From an uncultured Thermomicrobiales bacterium (GTDB taxonomy: Bacteria > Chloroflexota > Chloroflexia > Thermomicrobiales > UBA6265), in the NCBI GenBank assembly GCA_902806355.1, contig CADCWI010000022.1:1-37845 (forward strand): 37,845 bases of DNA. Reading direction: 5' to 3'. Under the pieces are notes generated by a model that saw nothing but the letters and a program-made list of their open reading frames with translations, made no database searches and had not been told where the DNA came from. Positions 7,860-15,949 of this stretch are shown in pieces. Numbering within the stretch: the first letter of the stretch is position 1; the number at the start of each line of letters is the position of its first letter. The translations under genes were made by a program, and so were the position numbers.

Positions 7860-9365
7860 TCACGATGGTGCCCAGCGAACATCGGGATCAAGTGGATAGA
7901 TCGGACGCCGCAGATGCTGGTAATCGAAGGTGCCCAACTTCGGACTGCTGATGCCCGGAGCATCAACCTCGATCACCTTTGTGGCGATCGGCTCGAACGC
8001 GGCTCGGAAATGGGCGGCGCTCTTGAGCACCAAAATGCGCCGTTGCGTTGGCTCGATCCCAAAGGCCCGGAAATGATTCAGGTCACTGGGATGCCCCCTC
8101 GATTCAGTGAGTTGGACTTCGATGCCGTCACGCCCGCCAATCTCAAGGATGACCGTTCGGCCCCGGCTGGCAAGGGTTCCTGCGTCCATGGGACCAGCCA
8201 GCACGAATGAGCCCTCGTGAATCAAGCGCACCTTGCCGGTCACCTCAACTGGAGGTCCATGCAGGCCGTCATGCCGGCCGCCGATCGTGAGCGTGACTTC
8301 GCTTCCCACTCCAGCATCTACACAGGCAGCGACTGCCTCGGCATCCATAATCTGGGCAACGGCGGCGGAGCGGACACCCCTGTCAATCAAGGCCTTGAGG
8401 ATGACAGTGCCGTCACTGGCGGTTCCACTCGCTCCTGAATCTGCGATATCGGCGAATACGTAAACGCTCCCGTGCGGCGCGGCCACCGCCTCGTCTACAG
8501 CATCAGCGACCGGCGTGGGCTGAACGGCAAACTCGGCGCGATGGTTCCAGCAGATCGTCGCCAGGTCATCGGCACAGGCACGTGCCAGCGCTGGGTCATT
8601 GTCCGTAATGACGATGGTGGACACTCCCGCGAACGGCACATCCGCGAAGGGAAAGCCGCCGAGGACCGTCGCAGCCAGGACACCAGGCTGCTGTTCGATC
8701 TCGCGGGCACGGTCGATCGCGATCTTGAGGGGCGATTGCCACGTCGTGACCATGGACTGGTTGGGAACGATAAGCGGCAAACGTGTATGCGCCATTGAAG
8801 GTTGCACCGCGCCGCGGACCACGGAGGCGAGGAGTTGGAGTGCCCGCGCTCCAGTCTCCGGCATGTCGACATGTGGGTACTCCCTGTACCCGACCAGCGC
8901 GTCAGTGCCCGCCACCATGGCGTCGGACAGATTGGTATGGAGATCAAGCGACGCGGCGATCGGCACGTCGGATCCCACCACCGCCCTGACAGCGTTGATC
9001 AGCAAACCTTCCGCATCGTCGGCATCCTCCAACGCCATCGCCCCGTGGAGGACGAGCAGGACTCCATCGACCGGCAAGGAAGCACGGATGCCATCCAGCA
9101 TCTCGTTACACAGGGTGTCATAGGCATCGCGTGTGACCCTGCCGCCCGGCATGACTTCAGCGAAGATGGTTGGAACCAGATCGACGCCAGCCTGCTTGGC
9201 CTCCTGCACCACGCCTCCGTAGACGGTTCCCGTGCCTTCCAGCCCGAGGATGTCCTGTCCCCGAGCAACCATGCCAAAGCCCGGCTGGCCAAAGTCGGCA
9301 AGCGTCGTCGGCGCATGCTGGAACGTGTTCGTCTCTTGTGCGATTCCCCCGGTGACGATCCGCAT
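7860..9365 (-). CDS. M81-family (MlrC-like) metallopeptidase
   Basis: This 501-residue protein begins MRIVTGGIAQETNTF, the typical start of microcystinase C-type proteins. It contains VLHGAMALEDADD and AASLDLHTNLSDAM, likely metal-binding segments. A C-terminal domain (the MlrC C-terminal region, with HLRRPIYPLD at the end) completes the usual length. The start at 9365 has GAGAGGAAG upstream; a longer frame to 9458 has no such support. MlrC itself cleaves linear microcystin peptides, but most relatives have unknown small peptide or amide substrates. Its position beside sugar genes and an LLM oxidoreductase is not explained. It is convergent with the LLM gene. Confidence 0.88.
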   Translation of the reverse strand: MRIVTGGIAQETNTFQHAPTTLADFGQPGFGMVARGQDILGLEGTGTVYGGVVQEAKQAGVDLVPTIFAEVMPGGRVTRDAYDTLCNEMLDGIRASLPVDGVLLVLHGAMALEDADDAEGLLINAVRAVVGSDVPIAASLDLHTNLSDAMVAGTDALVGYREYPHVDMPETGARALQLLASVVRGAVQPSMAHTRLPLIVPNQSMVTTWQSPLKIAIDRAREIEQQPGVLAATVLGGFPFADVPFAGVSTIVITDNDPALARACADDLATICWNHRAEFAVQPTPVADAVDEAVAAPHGSVYVFADIADSGASGTASDGTVILKALIDRGVRSAAVAQIMDAEAVAACVDAGVGSEVTLTIGGRHDGLHGPPVEVTGKVRLIHEGSFVLAGPMDAGTLASRGRTVILEIGGRDGIEVQLTESRGHPSDLNHFRAFGIEPTQRRILVLKSAAHFRAAFEPIATKVIEVDAPGISSPKLGTFDYQHLRRPIYPLDPDVRWAPS

Positions 9366-9645
9366 GGTGCGCTTCCTCTCATCGACGAATCGGCCGTTTC
9401 GAGCAGGCGATGGTGAGCAATGGATCAGCGTTGGACCAACCAGCACCGTCGGTACCATTCATGTCGTGTTGAAATCCGTGATCTGCATGCGCCTTTCGTG
9501 TACTTCGCCGCGGAAACGGAGCCCAGTCGGTTGGGTATTCTACCAAGCCACACGTTGCGGACTGCCATCCACGACCCGGGCAACGTCGAACAGTGGATCG
9601 AGTGGATCATGGACGGCCGTACAACACCTATCGATCACGACTACG

Positions 9646-9699
9646 TCGGTAGCAAGTCGGTAACAAGTCGGTAGCAAGTCAGTAGCAACTGGTAGCGAG
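9646..9699. repeat. 11-bp direct tandem repeat, about five units
   Basis: The units are TCGGTAGCAAG, TCGGTAACAAG, TCGGTAGCAAG, TCAGTAGCAAC and a shortened TGGTAGCGAG. The 11-base period is close to one turn of DNA and does not keep a reading frame, which favours a binding array or slippage product over coding sequence. Confidence 0.8.
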
Positions 9700-10167
9700 A
9701 CCTGACGACCGACGGGCATCCGGGCAAACACGTGTAGTACGACGGTAGGGATACGTGGATTGGAAGGCACGTTGCCGAGGCTCGAGAGCCGGGTCACCGC
9801 GTGTTTGCAGGGGACAGCGCTCGTCACACACGAGCTCCAAACGTCGACACAGATCGATTGACGGCCGATACGTGCAGCACACGCCGCGACAAGTCCTGAT
9901 AAGCAGCCAAAGGACGGTCCAGGGGGTGGTGGAGTAGCAGGGTATTCTTTCGTGACGAGGCACCATGACGCACGGAAACCGTCCGAGGACGCCCGTGATG
10001 ACCTCAAAAGGCGACGGCGGAAATCTCGACAACGGCTCCCGACGGTAGCGGAAGCCGTTGTCTGATTGGATTGTGCAGGCAAGGTACTCGTATACCATGG
10101 GGATCAGAGGGTGCGTCACTGAAAGTGGCACCGCTCATGCTTCAGGGTGATGTCTCCGGCAGCGCAT

Positions 10168-10212
10168 CGATTGGACGCTTCCGCTCAATCCCGTTGGGGT
10201 TGCCTGTGAGCG
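10168..10212 (+). repeat. Dispersed covarying-hairpin repeat, copy G (degenerate)
   Basis: It carries the family flank TTCCGCTC, a hairpin CAATCCC-GTT-GGGGTTG with one G:T wobble (10186-10202), and the conserved GCCTGTGAG tail. It matches the reverse complement of copy C over most of its length but with different hairpin bases. Confidence 0.6.
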
Positions 10213-10306
10213 GTGTCCTTTCGGGGGAGCGGTCGACCTCAATGCATGTTGCAGCAGATCCCACCCTGAGTCATCGATCGCCATGAACGACAAGAGAGGA
10301 GCGGTG

Positions 10307-10555
10307 ATGCCGCGATTGAACTGGACGCCAAAGCTGGTTGGCTTTCTCATTCTGCTCGTGCTGACCCTGATTCTGCTCCTGCAGAACTGGGGACATGTCT
10401 ACGTCTACATCCTCTTTTGGGATTTTCGCATTCGGCTGGTATGGGCGCTCCTCGGGGCATTCCTGCTGGGTGCCTTGCTTGGCTGGATGGTGCCGAACCT
10501 TCGGGAGGAAGTGTCCAGCCTGCGTGCCCGGCTGCGTCAGCGCCAGGCGCGCTGA
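10307..10555 (+). CDS. LapA-domain small membrane protein
   Basis: This 82-residue protein has two membrane helices. The first spans roughly residues 8-24 (LVGFLILLVLTLILLLQNW) and the second roughly 38-58 (LVWALLGAFLLGALLGWMV). A basic coiled tail follows (EEVSSLRARLRQRQAR). The QN after helix one, the tail and the length fit the LapA/DUF1049 family. Enterobacterial LapA takes part in lipopolysaccharide assembly, but members in other phyla are uncharacterised. The ATG at 10307 has AGAGGAG upstream. It stands alone and ends close to a strong hairpin. Confidence 0.8.
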   Translation: MPRLNWTPKLVGFLILLVLTLILLLQNWGHVYVYILFWDFRIRLVWALLGAFLLGALLGWMVPNLREEVSSLRARLRQRQAR

Positions 10556-10561
10556 CGCAGC

Positions 10562-10600
10562 CGCGAAACAGCCAGGGCTTCATGTCCTGGCTGTTTCGCG
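10562..10600 (+). terminator. Perfect 15-bp hairpin after the LapA-type gene
   Basis: CGCGAAACAGCCAGG (10562-10576) and its exact complement (10586-10600) enclose a 9-base loop. CAG/CTG can extend the stem past a one-base bulge. It begins 6 bases after the stop. No T-run follows. Confidence 0.7.
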
Positions 10601-11141
10601 CTGTGCGGAGTACCGCGACCAAATCGTGGATCTCACCCGGATCGATCTCTGGAAGTCGTGGGTCACGCTTGTGCCGACGGGACTTGGTAAAGAAAGTTCT
10701 GACTGACCTCTGGCCCGGACATCTCCAGGGCCATGGCCGCGGTCCGGCACGAGACCTTCTCACGACCTGGCCACATCCTGAGCATTTGCCCAGGATGTGG
10801 ATGGCTGGAAGGCGATCCATGCCTTTGAGGATGCGAGTCGCTGCCGACCTGTGGCGTGACCACGTTCCAAGTGCAGTAGAGCGATATGAGGCCTCCAGCG
10901 GCGCTTTCCCGGCAAGTACCGGGTCGAGATCATGAATGCCGCTGGAGACGGCATCGGAGCGAGCGAGCGGTGTCTCGACGATGCCATACGCTCCCGCCCC
11001 GTCCTCCCCTTGCTCGGCCGATCCTGGAGCTGAACGGCATGTGTCTCCAGGTGCGCCTGTTCCCCATCTGCGCTACCCTGACGCACGCGCGAGGTTCGGA
11101 GCGTGATGGTCGAACACCCGCACCCAGGAAGGAGCATGACG
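10601..11141. other. Non-coding spacer with a small hairpin
   Basis: This 541-base spacer is upstream of the second LLM gene. I recognise no gene. A perfect 10-bp hairpin, CCACATCCTG (10771-10780) with its complement at 10791-10800 and a 10-base loop, is the only clear structure; its role is unknown. Confidence 0.5.
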
Positions 11142-11990
11142 ATGGCGCTGAGCGTTGGGATCAAGACCTCACCGCAGCACACGACCTACGATGCGATGCT
11201 CAAGGTCTGGCAGGAGGCCGAGCAGATCCCGAGCATCGAGCACGCCTGGCTGTTCGATCACTTCGCGCCGATCCAGGGGGACGTTGACGGACCGTGTCTC
11301 GAGGGATGGACGGTGCTCGCGGCCTTCGCCGCCGTCACCCAGCGGCTACGGCTGGGGCTGATGGTGACCGGGAACACGTATCGCCATCCCGCGGTGCTTG
11401 CCAAGATCGCGGCGACGGTAGACGTCATTTCCGGGGGCCGGCTCGACTTCGGGATTGGCGCGGGCTGGAATGTCTATGAGCACGAGAGTATGGGAATCCC
11501 GCTGTACAAGCCCGGGGAGCGCATTCGCCGCCTGGACGAAGCCTGCGAGGTCATCAAGCGACTGTTCACCCAGCCAACCGTCGATTTCGATGGCCGGTAC
11601 TACCAGTTGGCGGACGCGCGCAGCGAGCCGAAGCCGGTTCACAGGCCCTATCCGCCATTCGTGATCGGCGGTAGCGGCGAGCAGTTGACGCTGCGGGTTG
11701 TCGCCAAACACGCGGATATCTGGAACTACACCGGCGGCTCTGTCGACGAGTTCTCGCACAAGATCGGCGTATTGCACGACCACTGTGCCGCGGTCGATCG
11801 CGATCCGGCGGAGATCGTGCTCTCGTATCAGTACCGCCTTCGGGCCGAGGACCTCGCGTCGTCAGTCAGCGACGTGCAACGCTTCGTCGACGCCGGCGCC
11901 ACCCATCTCGTATTCGTCCTTCCCGCACCGTACCCGGACGGGATCGTGTCCCGGGTGGCGGAAGAGGTGATTGCCAAGGTCACCGGGTGA
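11142..11990 (+). CDS. LLM-class flavin- or F420-dependent oxidoreductase
   Basis: This 282-residue luciferase-like protein opens MALSVGIKTSPQHTTY. Motifs include AWLFDHFAP, RLRLGLMVTGNTYRHP, ISGGRLDFGIGAGWN and PPFVIGGSGEQLTLRVVAKHAD. The first and last are typical of the F420-dependent group. The start at 11142 is 7 bases after GGAG; in-frame starts at 11136 and 11103 are possible. It is only distantly like the 6978 LLM protein and is upstream of, and codirectional with, the arabinofuranosidase gene (345-base gap). Its substrate is unknown. Confidence 0.88.
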   Translation: MALSVGIKTSPQHTTYDAMLKVWQEAEQIPSIEHAWLFDHFAPIQGDVDGPCLEGWTVLAAFAAVTQRLRLGLMVTGNTYRHPAVLAKIAATVDVISGGRLDFGIGAGWNVYEHESMGIPLYKPGERIRRLDEACEVIKRLFTQPTVDFDGRYYQLADARSEPKPVHRPYPPFVIGGSGEQLTLRVVAKHADIWNYTGGSVDEFSHKIGVLHDHCAAVDRDPAEIVLSYQYRLRAEDLASSVSDVQRFVDAGATHLVFVLPAPYPDGIVSRVAEEVIAKVTG

Positions 11991-12170
11991 GCATCACCAT
12001 CACACTCAGTATGGAAGGTATGGATTGCAGAGGTGCTGCTTCGGGCGCCTCGTGATCCGTCATACGTGAAGTGCGAGGTGAGCACAGATCGTGTCCGGCG
12101 CGTCCACGCTTCCAGCTCGCCTGCCCACCGGGGTTCCGATCCAGCCGGATTGGCGATGCGGCTGCCAAGA

Positions 12171-12207
12171 TCCCTCACAGGCGATGGCGCAGCCATCGAT
12201 GGGCCGC
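12171..12207 (-). repeat. Dispersed covarying-hairpin repeat, copy E (partial)
   Basis: On the minus strand it reads a CGATGGC-TGC-GCCATCG hairpin (12198-12182) followed by GCCTGTGAGGG. The ATGGGCC flank lies next to it, but the CATCCGCTC segment between flank and hairpin is absent, so the copy is rearranged or deleted. Confidence 0.6.
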
Positions 12208-12246
12208 GTCCGCTCTCTTCGATGCAATTGACAAGATGACAGGGGA

Positions 12247-12278
12247 GTGTCGCCCATTGGGCGAGTACGAGGCGACAC
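12247..12278 (+). promoter_or_regulatory. Candidate alternative-stem leader structure before the GH51 gene
   Basis: TCGCCC (12250-12255) can pair with GGGCGA (12259-12264). The overlapping GTGTCGCC (12247-12254) can instead pair with GGCGACAC (12271-12278). The two stems exclude each other. They lie about 60 bases before the GH51 start, so a leader switch is conceivable, but chance cannot be excluded. Confidence 0.3.
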
Positions 12279-12335
12279 AACACGAGGACGGCTGTCGCAG
12301 TACCTCGACGCGCTGCCCGACCGAGAGGAGAAAAC

Positions 12336-13814
12336 ATGGGCGACACAACGCTGACGGTCCGCGGTGACAGGCCGATCGGGACGATCTCACCGCGCCTCTA
12401 CGGCCATTTCGCCGAGCACCTCGGACGCTGTTGCTACCGCGGGCTCTGGCTGGGACATGGACAGGGTGCTGACGGGTTCCGGCCCGACGTGGTCGAGGCA
12501 CTTCGTGCCCTGCCCACCCCGCTGCTCCGTTGGCCCGGCGGCTGCTACGCCGATCATTACCACTGGCGCGACGGGATCGGTCCACCGGCCGAGCGGCCCG
12601 TCCGGCTTGGGATGTCCTGTGGCCTTCAGGTCGAGGACGACAATGGCCTGGGCACCCACGAATTCCTGCGCCTCTGCGAGCTAATCGGGGCCGAGCCGTA
12701 CTTGGCCGGGAACGTCGGTAGCGGCACGCCGCAGGAACTGTGCGACTGGGTGGAGTACTGCAACGCCACCGCCACCACCACGCTGGTACGCGAGCGCGCA
12801 GCCAACGGGTTGTCAGCGCCGGCCGGTGTCCGTCTGTGGGGCGTCGGGAACGAGAACTGGGGGTGCGGCGGCAACTACGACGCCGGGAGCTACGCCCGGG
12901 AATTCCGGCGCTACGCAACGATGCTCCGTCACGTGGACCCGGCAGCCGAACTCGTCGCCTGTGGCTACGACGATGCCTGGAACCAGGAGCTTCTGGTGAC
13001 GCTTGGATCCCACATCGGCCTGGTTGACCACATTTCGATTCATTCGTATTGGGTGCGCGGTGGTCCCGAGACGGACTTCACCGATCAGGACTATTACGAT
13101 CTGCTGGCGGAAGTCCGGGAAACCGAGGCATTCGTCGCTCGCACGGCGGCGATCGTTCGTGAGGCATCTGCGGGTAAGCATCGAATCGGGATCGCGCTCG
13201 ATGAATGGGGAGTCTGGCACCCGGAAGTCCGGTCCTGGGGACCGGGCGATGTCGAACGACGAGCTCCCGTCACCTATGAGCAGGCGAACACGCTGCGTGA
13301 TGGGATCGCGGTGGCCCTCGCCCTCGGGGGCTTCCACCGTCAGTGCGACGTATTGAGCATGGCCAACCTCGCCCAGGTCGTCAACGTGCTGCAAGCTCCG
13401 ATCATGACGAGTGGTGACCGGATGTGGCTGACACCGACCTACCATGCACTCCGATTGCATGCGCCTCACCTGGGAGCGACCGCCCTCCCGGTCGACATCG
13501 AGGGGAGCGCAAGCCTGCCGGATGGGACTCCGGCCGTGGCCGCGACGGCTTCAAGGGGAGCACAGGGCCTCGCGGTGAGCATCGTCAATCAGCATCTCGA
13601 GAGCGGGGCGTCAGTCTGCATAGCGGGTGCCGGTCCAGCCGGAGTCGCTCACGGTCAGATGCTGACTGCCGATGCCCCGAACCTGGGCAACAGCCTTGAA
13701 GAGCCGCATCGTGTCGAGCCAGCGCCGATCGCCGTTCACCGCGAGAGCGCCGAATCGTGGCGGGTCGAGCTGCCGCCCCACGCAATGGCCACCGTGGTGA
13801 TCGATGCGGGCTGA
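12336..13814 (+). CDS. GH51 alpha-L-arabinofuranosidase
   Basis: This 492-residue enzyme should remove non-reducing alpha-L-arabinofuranosyl groups from arabinan, arabinoxylan or short arabinosides. The acid/base is Glu173 in GVGNENWGCGG and the nucleophile Glu290 in ALDEWGVWH. LLRWPGGCYADHYHW and ISIHSYW are further family signatures. A C-terminal beta-sandwich completes the protein. No signal peptide is present, so it probably acts inside the cell on imported short arabinosides. The start follows GAGAGGAG. Released L-arabinose could feed the SDR, lactonase and IlvD-type dehydratase encoded to the right. Confidence 0.94.
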   Translation: MGDTTLTVRGDRPIGTISPRLYGHFAEHLGRCCYRGLWLGHGQGADGFRPDVVEALRALPTPLLRWPGGCYADHYHWRDGIGPPAERPVRLGMSCGLQVEDDNGLGTHEFLRLCELIGAEPYLAGNVGSGTPQELCDWVEYCNATATTTLVRERAANGLSAPAGVRLWGVGNENWGCGGNYDAGSYAREFRRYATMLRHVDPAAELVACGYDDAWNQELLVTLGSHIGLVDHISIHSYWVRGGPETDFTDQDYYDLLAEVRETEAFVARTAAIVREASAGKHRIGIALDEWGVWHPEVRSWGPGDVERRAPVTYEQANTLRDGIAVALALGGFHRQCDVLSMANLAQVVNVLQAPIMTSGDRMWLTPTYHALRLHAPHLGATALPVDIEGSASLPDGTPAVAATASRGAQGLAVSIVNQHLESGASVCIAGAGPAGVAHGQMLTADAPNLGNSLEEPHRVEPAPIAVHRESAESWRVELPPHAMATVVIDAG

Positions 13815-14181
13815 TCGCGGGAGCCACGGTCCGGGATGACGGTAGCTCGCGCTGTGCATCCGAACATTTCGCCGCTGGAATTTCGGCTGCTCCGTAGCGC
13901 CACCAGGTCATTGCCCCGTAGGAAGTCGAAGTCGCAGCCAAGTGGCAGTTGCGTCAGCTGGTCGAGAAAGAGGCGGCCTGGGTGATGGGAACCTCGGGTC
14001 CGTACTGACCGTTGACCTCACACTCCTCCGCAACCCATTGCACTGGAGTACACAAAAGCGCTCGATGCCTCTGGAGCGCCACATTTAGCGCCAGGGAGCA
14101 CATAGCAGCGTGCATGTCCCTCACCCGACCGTGGGGCCGAATAGACGGAATCCCGCGCCCCCTGGTCCGGGTGCCGGGGCG
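13815..14181. other. Spacer containing an IlvD-family gene fragment
   Basis: This region lies between the convergent GH51 and enolase-family genes. Its main content is the degraded dehydratase fragment at 13876-13985. The remaining sequence shows no gene. Confidence 0.6.
13876..13985 (-). pseudogene. Fragment of a second IlvD/Edd dehydratase (C-terminal end)
   Basis: About 100 bases match the 3' end of the intact dehydratase gene at 16526-18250 at roughly three bases in four. The translated core PLGCDFDFLRG is identical to the intact protein's C-terminus, preceded by RLFLDQLTQL versus RLYLEHVTQA. One base is missing in the fragment between about 13900 and 13921, which shifts the last codons out of frame, and the stop codon has been lost. 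Similarity ends abruptly beyond 13985. It therefore looks like a remnant of a duplicated or exchanged dehydratase gene, not an active one. Confidence 0.8.
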
Positions 14182-15309
14182 TCAGGCCACCCGCTCCCAG
14201 GACGTGTTCAGCTCGACTCCGAGGCCTGGTTTGTCAGGCAGACGCACGTTGCCGTCCGCGTCCGGCACCAGCGGCTCGGTGATCAATCCCTGGAAGGTGT
14301 GCACCGAAAGGCCCGGCGGCTCCTGCAACAGCTCCACATAGCGCGAATTGGAGCAGGCGGCGCTCAGGTGGAGATGGGCGGCCACACCCAGCCCACTGCC
14401 GCCGTGGTGCGGGACGATCTGCTTGTGCCGAAGTTCCGCGTACGCCGCCAGCTTTCGTAACCCTCCCAGACCGCACGAGACTGCCGCGTCCGGCTGTATG
14501 AGGTCGTAACAGTCCTGGTCGATCATCCACCGGAATTCATGCAGCCCGACATTGTTCTCGCCCCCGGCAATCGGGACGTCGGTTGCGGCGGCGAGACGAC
14601 GCAGGTTGTCGAATTCGTAGCGGCCGAGTGGCTCTTCCATCCAGACGACGCCGAGTGGTGCCAACTCGCGGCAGGTGGCCAGCGCGCGATCGTATCCCCA
14701 GACAAGGTCGTTCTCGCTGCCGGGAGTCCCCGGTTCCTGCGCCTGGTTGGCGTCGACCATGATCTCCATCCGATCGCCCACGGCCGCGCGGACCGCCTCG
14801 ACCTGTGCGATGTCTTCCTTCATCGTGGGAGCGTGCAGGCGGAGCTTGATTGCCCGGTACCCCTGATCGAGGAAATGCAGGGCGTCCTCGGCCCGGCGCT
14901 CTGGCGACCGCAGTTCAACCATGCTCGCGTAGGCCCGGACACGGTCGGCGTTGACACCCCACAGTTGGTAGAGCGGCAGACCGGCCGCTTTGCCGACCAA
15001 ATCCCAGAGGGCCATCTCGATGCCGCAGGCGACCGGGACGCCGGCCAATCCGCCGCCCCAGTTCACCACTGTGCGGAAGATCCGTTCGATCGCGAACGGA
15101 TCCTGTCCAATCAGGCGCGGACTGATCCGGTCGCGGACGAGGGCCGGCGAGCCCGTGCCGGCTCCGATGCCGGTCAGGCCGTCGTCGGTGTGAACGTGAT
15201 AGACCGTGGTCAGTTTCTCTCGCCAGATCGTTCCCGGAGACCAGGCTGGTCGTACCTCTCCCTCCAAAGGAATGCGCCAGACTTCTGCCTCGGCTGCGGT
15301 GATCTTCAT
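14182..15309 (-). CDS. Enolase-superfamily enzyme, mandelate racemase/sugar-acid dehydratase type
   Basis: This 375-residue protein has the capping domain (CGIEMALWDLVGKAAG near 95-110) and barrel. The second-strand motif is Lys155-Leu-Arg157. Metal ligands fit Asp186 (MVDANQ), Glu225 or Glu226 (WMEEP) and Glu251 (AGGEN). Asp274 (IQPDA) and His301/His302 (VPHHGG) can form the His-Asp pair on the other face. This resembles the acid-sugar dehydratase side of the mandelate racemase subgroup. The start at 15309 has GGAGG nearby. It is convergent with the GH51 gene, so dehydration of an aldonate is a reasonable guess. The substrate is unknown. Confidence 0.88.
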   Translation of the reverse strand: MKITAAEAEVWRIPLEGEVRPAWSPGTIWREKLTTVYHVHTDDGLTGIGAGTGSPALVRDRISPRLIGQDPFAIERIFRTVVNWGGGLAGVPVACGIEMALWDLVGKAAGLPLYQLWGVNADRVRAYASMVELRSPERRAEDALHFLDQGYRAIKLRLHAPTMKEDIAQVEAVRAAVGDRMEIMVDANQAQEPGTPGSENDLVWGYDRALATCRELAPLGVVWMEEPLGRYEFDNLRRLAAATDVPIAGGENNVGLHEFRWMIDQDCYDLIQPDAAVSCGLGGLRKLAAYAELRHKQIVPHHGGSGLGVAAHLHLSAACSNSRYVELLQEPPGLSVHTFQGLITEPLVPDADGNVRLPDKPGLGVELNTSWERVA

Positions 15310-15511
15310 GGCTGCCTCCGAGCGACGTGACTGCGTAGTGATGCGGTGGGGCCGTCCTGCGCAGGCGCCGGTCTAGTGGACACCGCGATCCGTCCCATTG
15401 TCTCGTGAAGCCTGGAGGTGCGGAACCCTCCGAGGCACACCGGTACAGCGCCGGCTTGGCCGGCCTCGGCTCCCGTTAGAGGCTGGATCGGAGTCCGAAA
15501 GTTCTGCGAAG
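15310..15511. other. Short spacer upstream of the 15309 gene
   Basis: This 202-base spacer contains a small GCCGGC-TTG-GCCGGC hairpin near 15453-15467. No gene is seen. Confidence 0.4.
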
Positions 15512-15949
15512 CTAGCCGCGAAGTTGTCTCAACTCCTGTGGCAGCACCGCTGAGTTGTCTACAGGAGCGTCGTAAAGCGACGCATCCATGACTGACTCGG
15601 CGACATACTCATACCAATATCCGACTTGCGGCCAACGTTCTTCCTCCATATTAGAGTACATGCAACCGTCGTGTGACATTCGGTAGTAAACCTTGGCGGC
15701 GTCCTGTGGATACCACTCTTCCGAATCCAATCCATCCGGCATGGCCGCATTCAGGAATTCGCCAGCCCAACGATAGAACCAATCCATCGACCACTGATCT
15801 ATCTCATGGAAACCGAGATACCAACTCTGCTTAGGTCTTCTCCACATATATAAGGCACGAGCAGTTCTTTCGAGCATATCGTCGTCAAACCCTGAAACCG
15901 GTTGATTGCCGGGACTGAACCCGCTGTGGTAGGTGAATGAAAGAGTCAT
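15512..15949 (-). CDS. Orphan acidic, Trp/Tyr-rich protein of unknown function
   Basis: I do not recognise this 145-residue protein. It carries 8 Trp and 12 Tyr, for example in WSMDWFYRWAG, KVYYRMS and GYWYEYV, and many acidic residues. It has no signal peptide or membrane segment and looks like a compact soluble domain. The start at 15949 has GGAGGAAG upstream and a good promoter lies at 16052-16080, so expression is likely. Sampled stretches have roughly 40-45% G+C, far below the neighbouring genes. With the lack of family signatures, this suggests recent acquisition. A longer frame reaches 16129 but has no start signal. Confidence 0.72.
   Translation of the reverse strand: MTLSFTYHSGFSPGNQPVSGFDDDMLERTARALYMWRRPKQSWYLGFHEIDQWSMDWFYRWAGEFLNAAMPDGLDSEEWYPQDAAKVYYRMSHDGCMYSNMEEERWPQVGYWYEYVAESVMDASLYDAPVDNSAVLPQELRQLRG

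Larger units (their letters stand above)
9366..10306. other. Long non-coding region with tandem repeats
   Basis: This 941-base stretch lies between the M81 peptidase and LapA-type genes, which diverge from it. Open frames exist on both strands, but none has a ribosome site, domain signature or ordinary protein composition. It holds an 11-bp tandem repeat (9646-9699) and one copy of the dispersed hairpin family (about 10168-10212). The rest is unassigned. Confidence 0.55.
11991..12335. other. Leader region of the GH51 gene
   Basis: There is no gene in these 345 bases. They hold copy E of the dispersed hairpin repeat (12171-12207) and two mutually exclusive stems at 12247-12278 described separately. 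A clear promoter was not found. Confidence 0.5.

Noticed and set aside
9646..9699. CRISPR array
   Set aside because: The repeats are 11 bases, directly adjacent and without spacers; no cas gene is present.
9540..10131. Two overlapping minus-strand frames of 150-180 codons upstream of the LapA-type gene
   Set aside because: Both cross the 11-bp tandem repeat region, are Cys- and Arg-rich without domain features, and lack ribosome sites.
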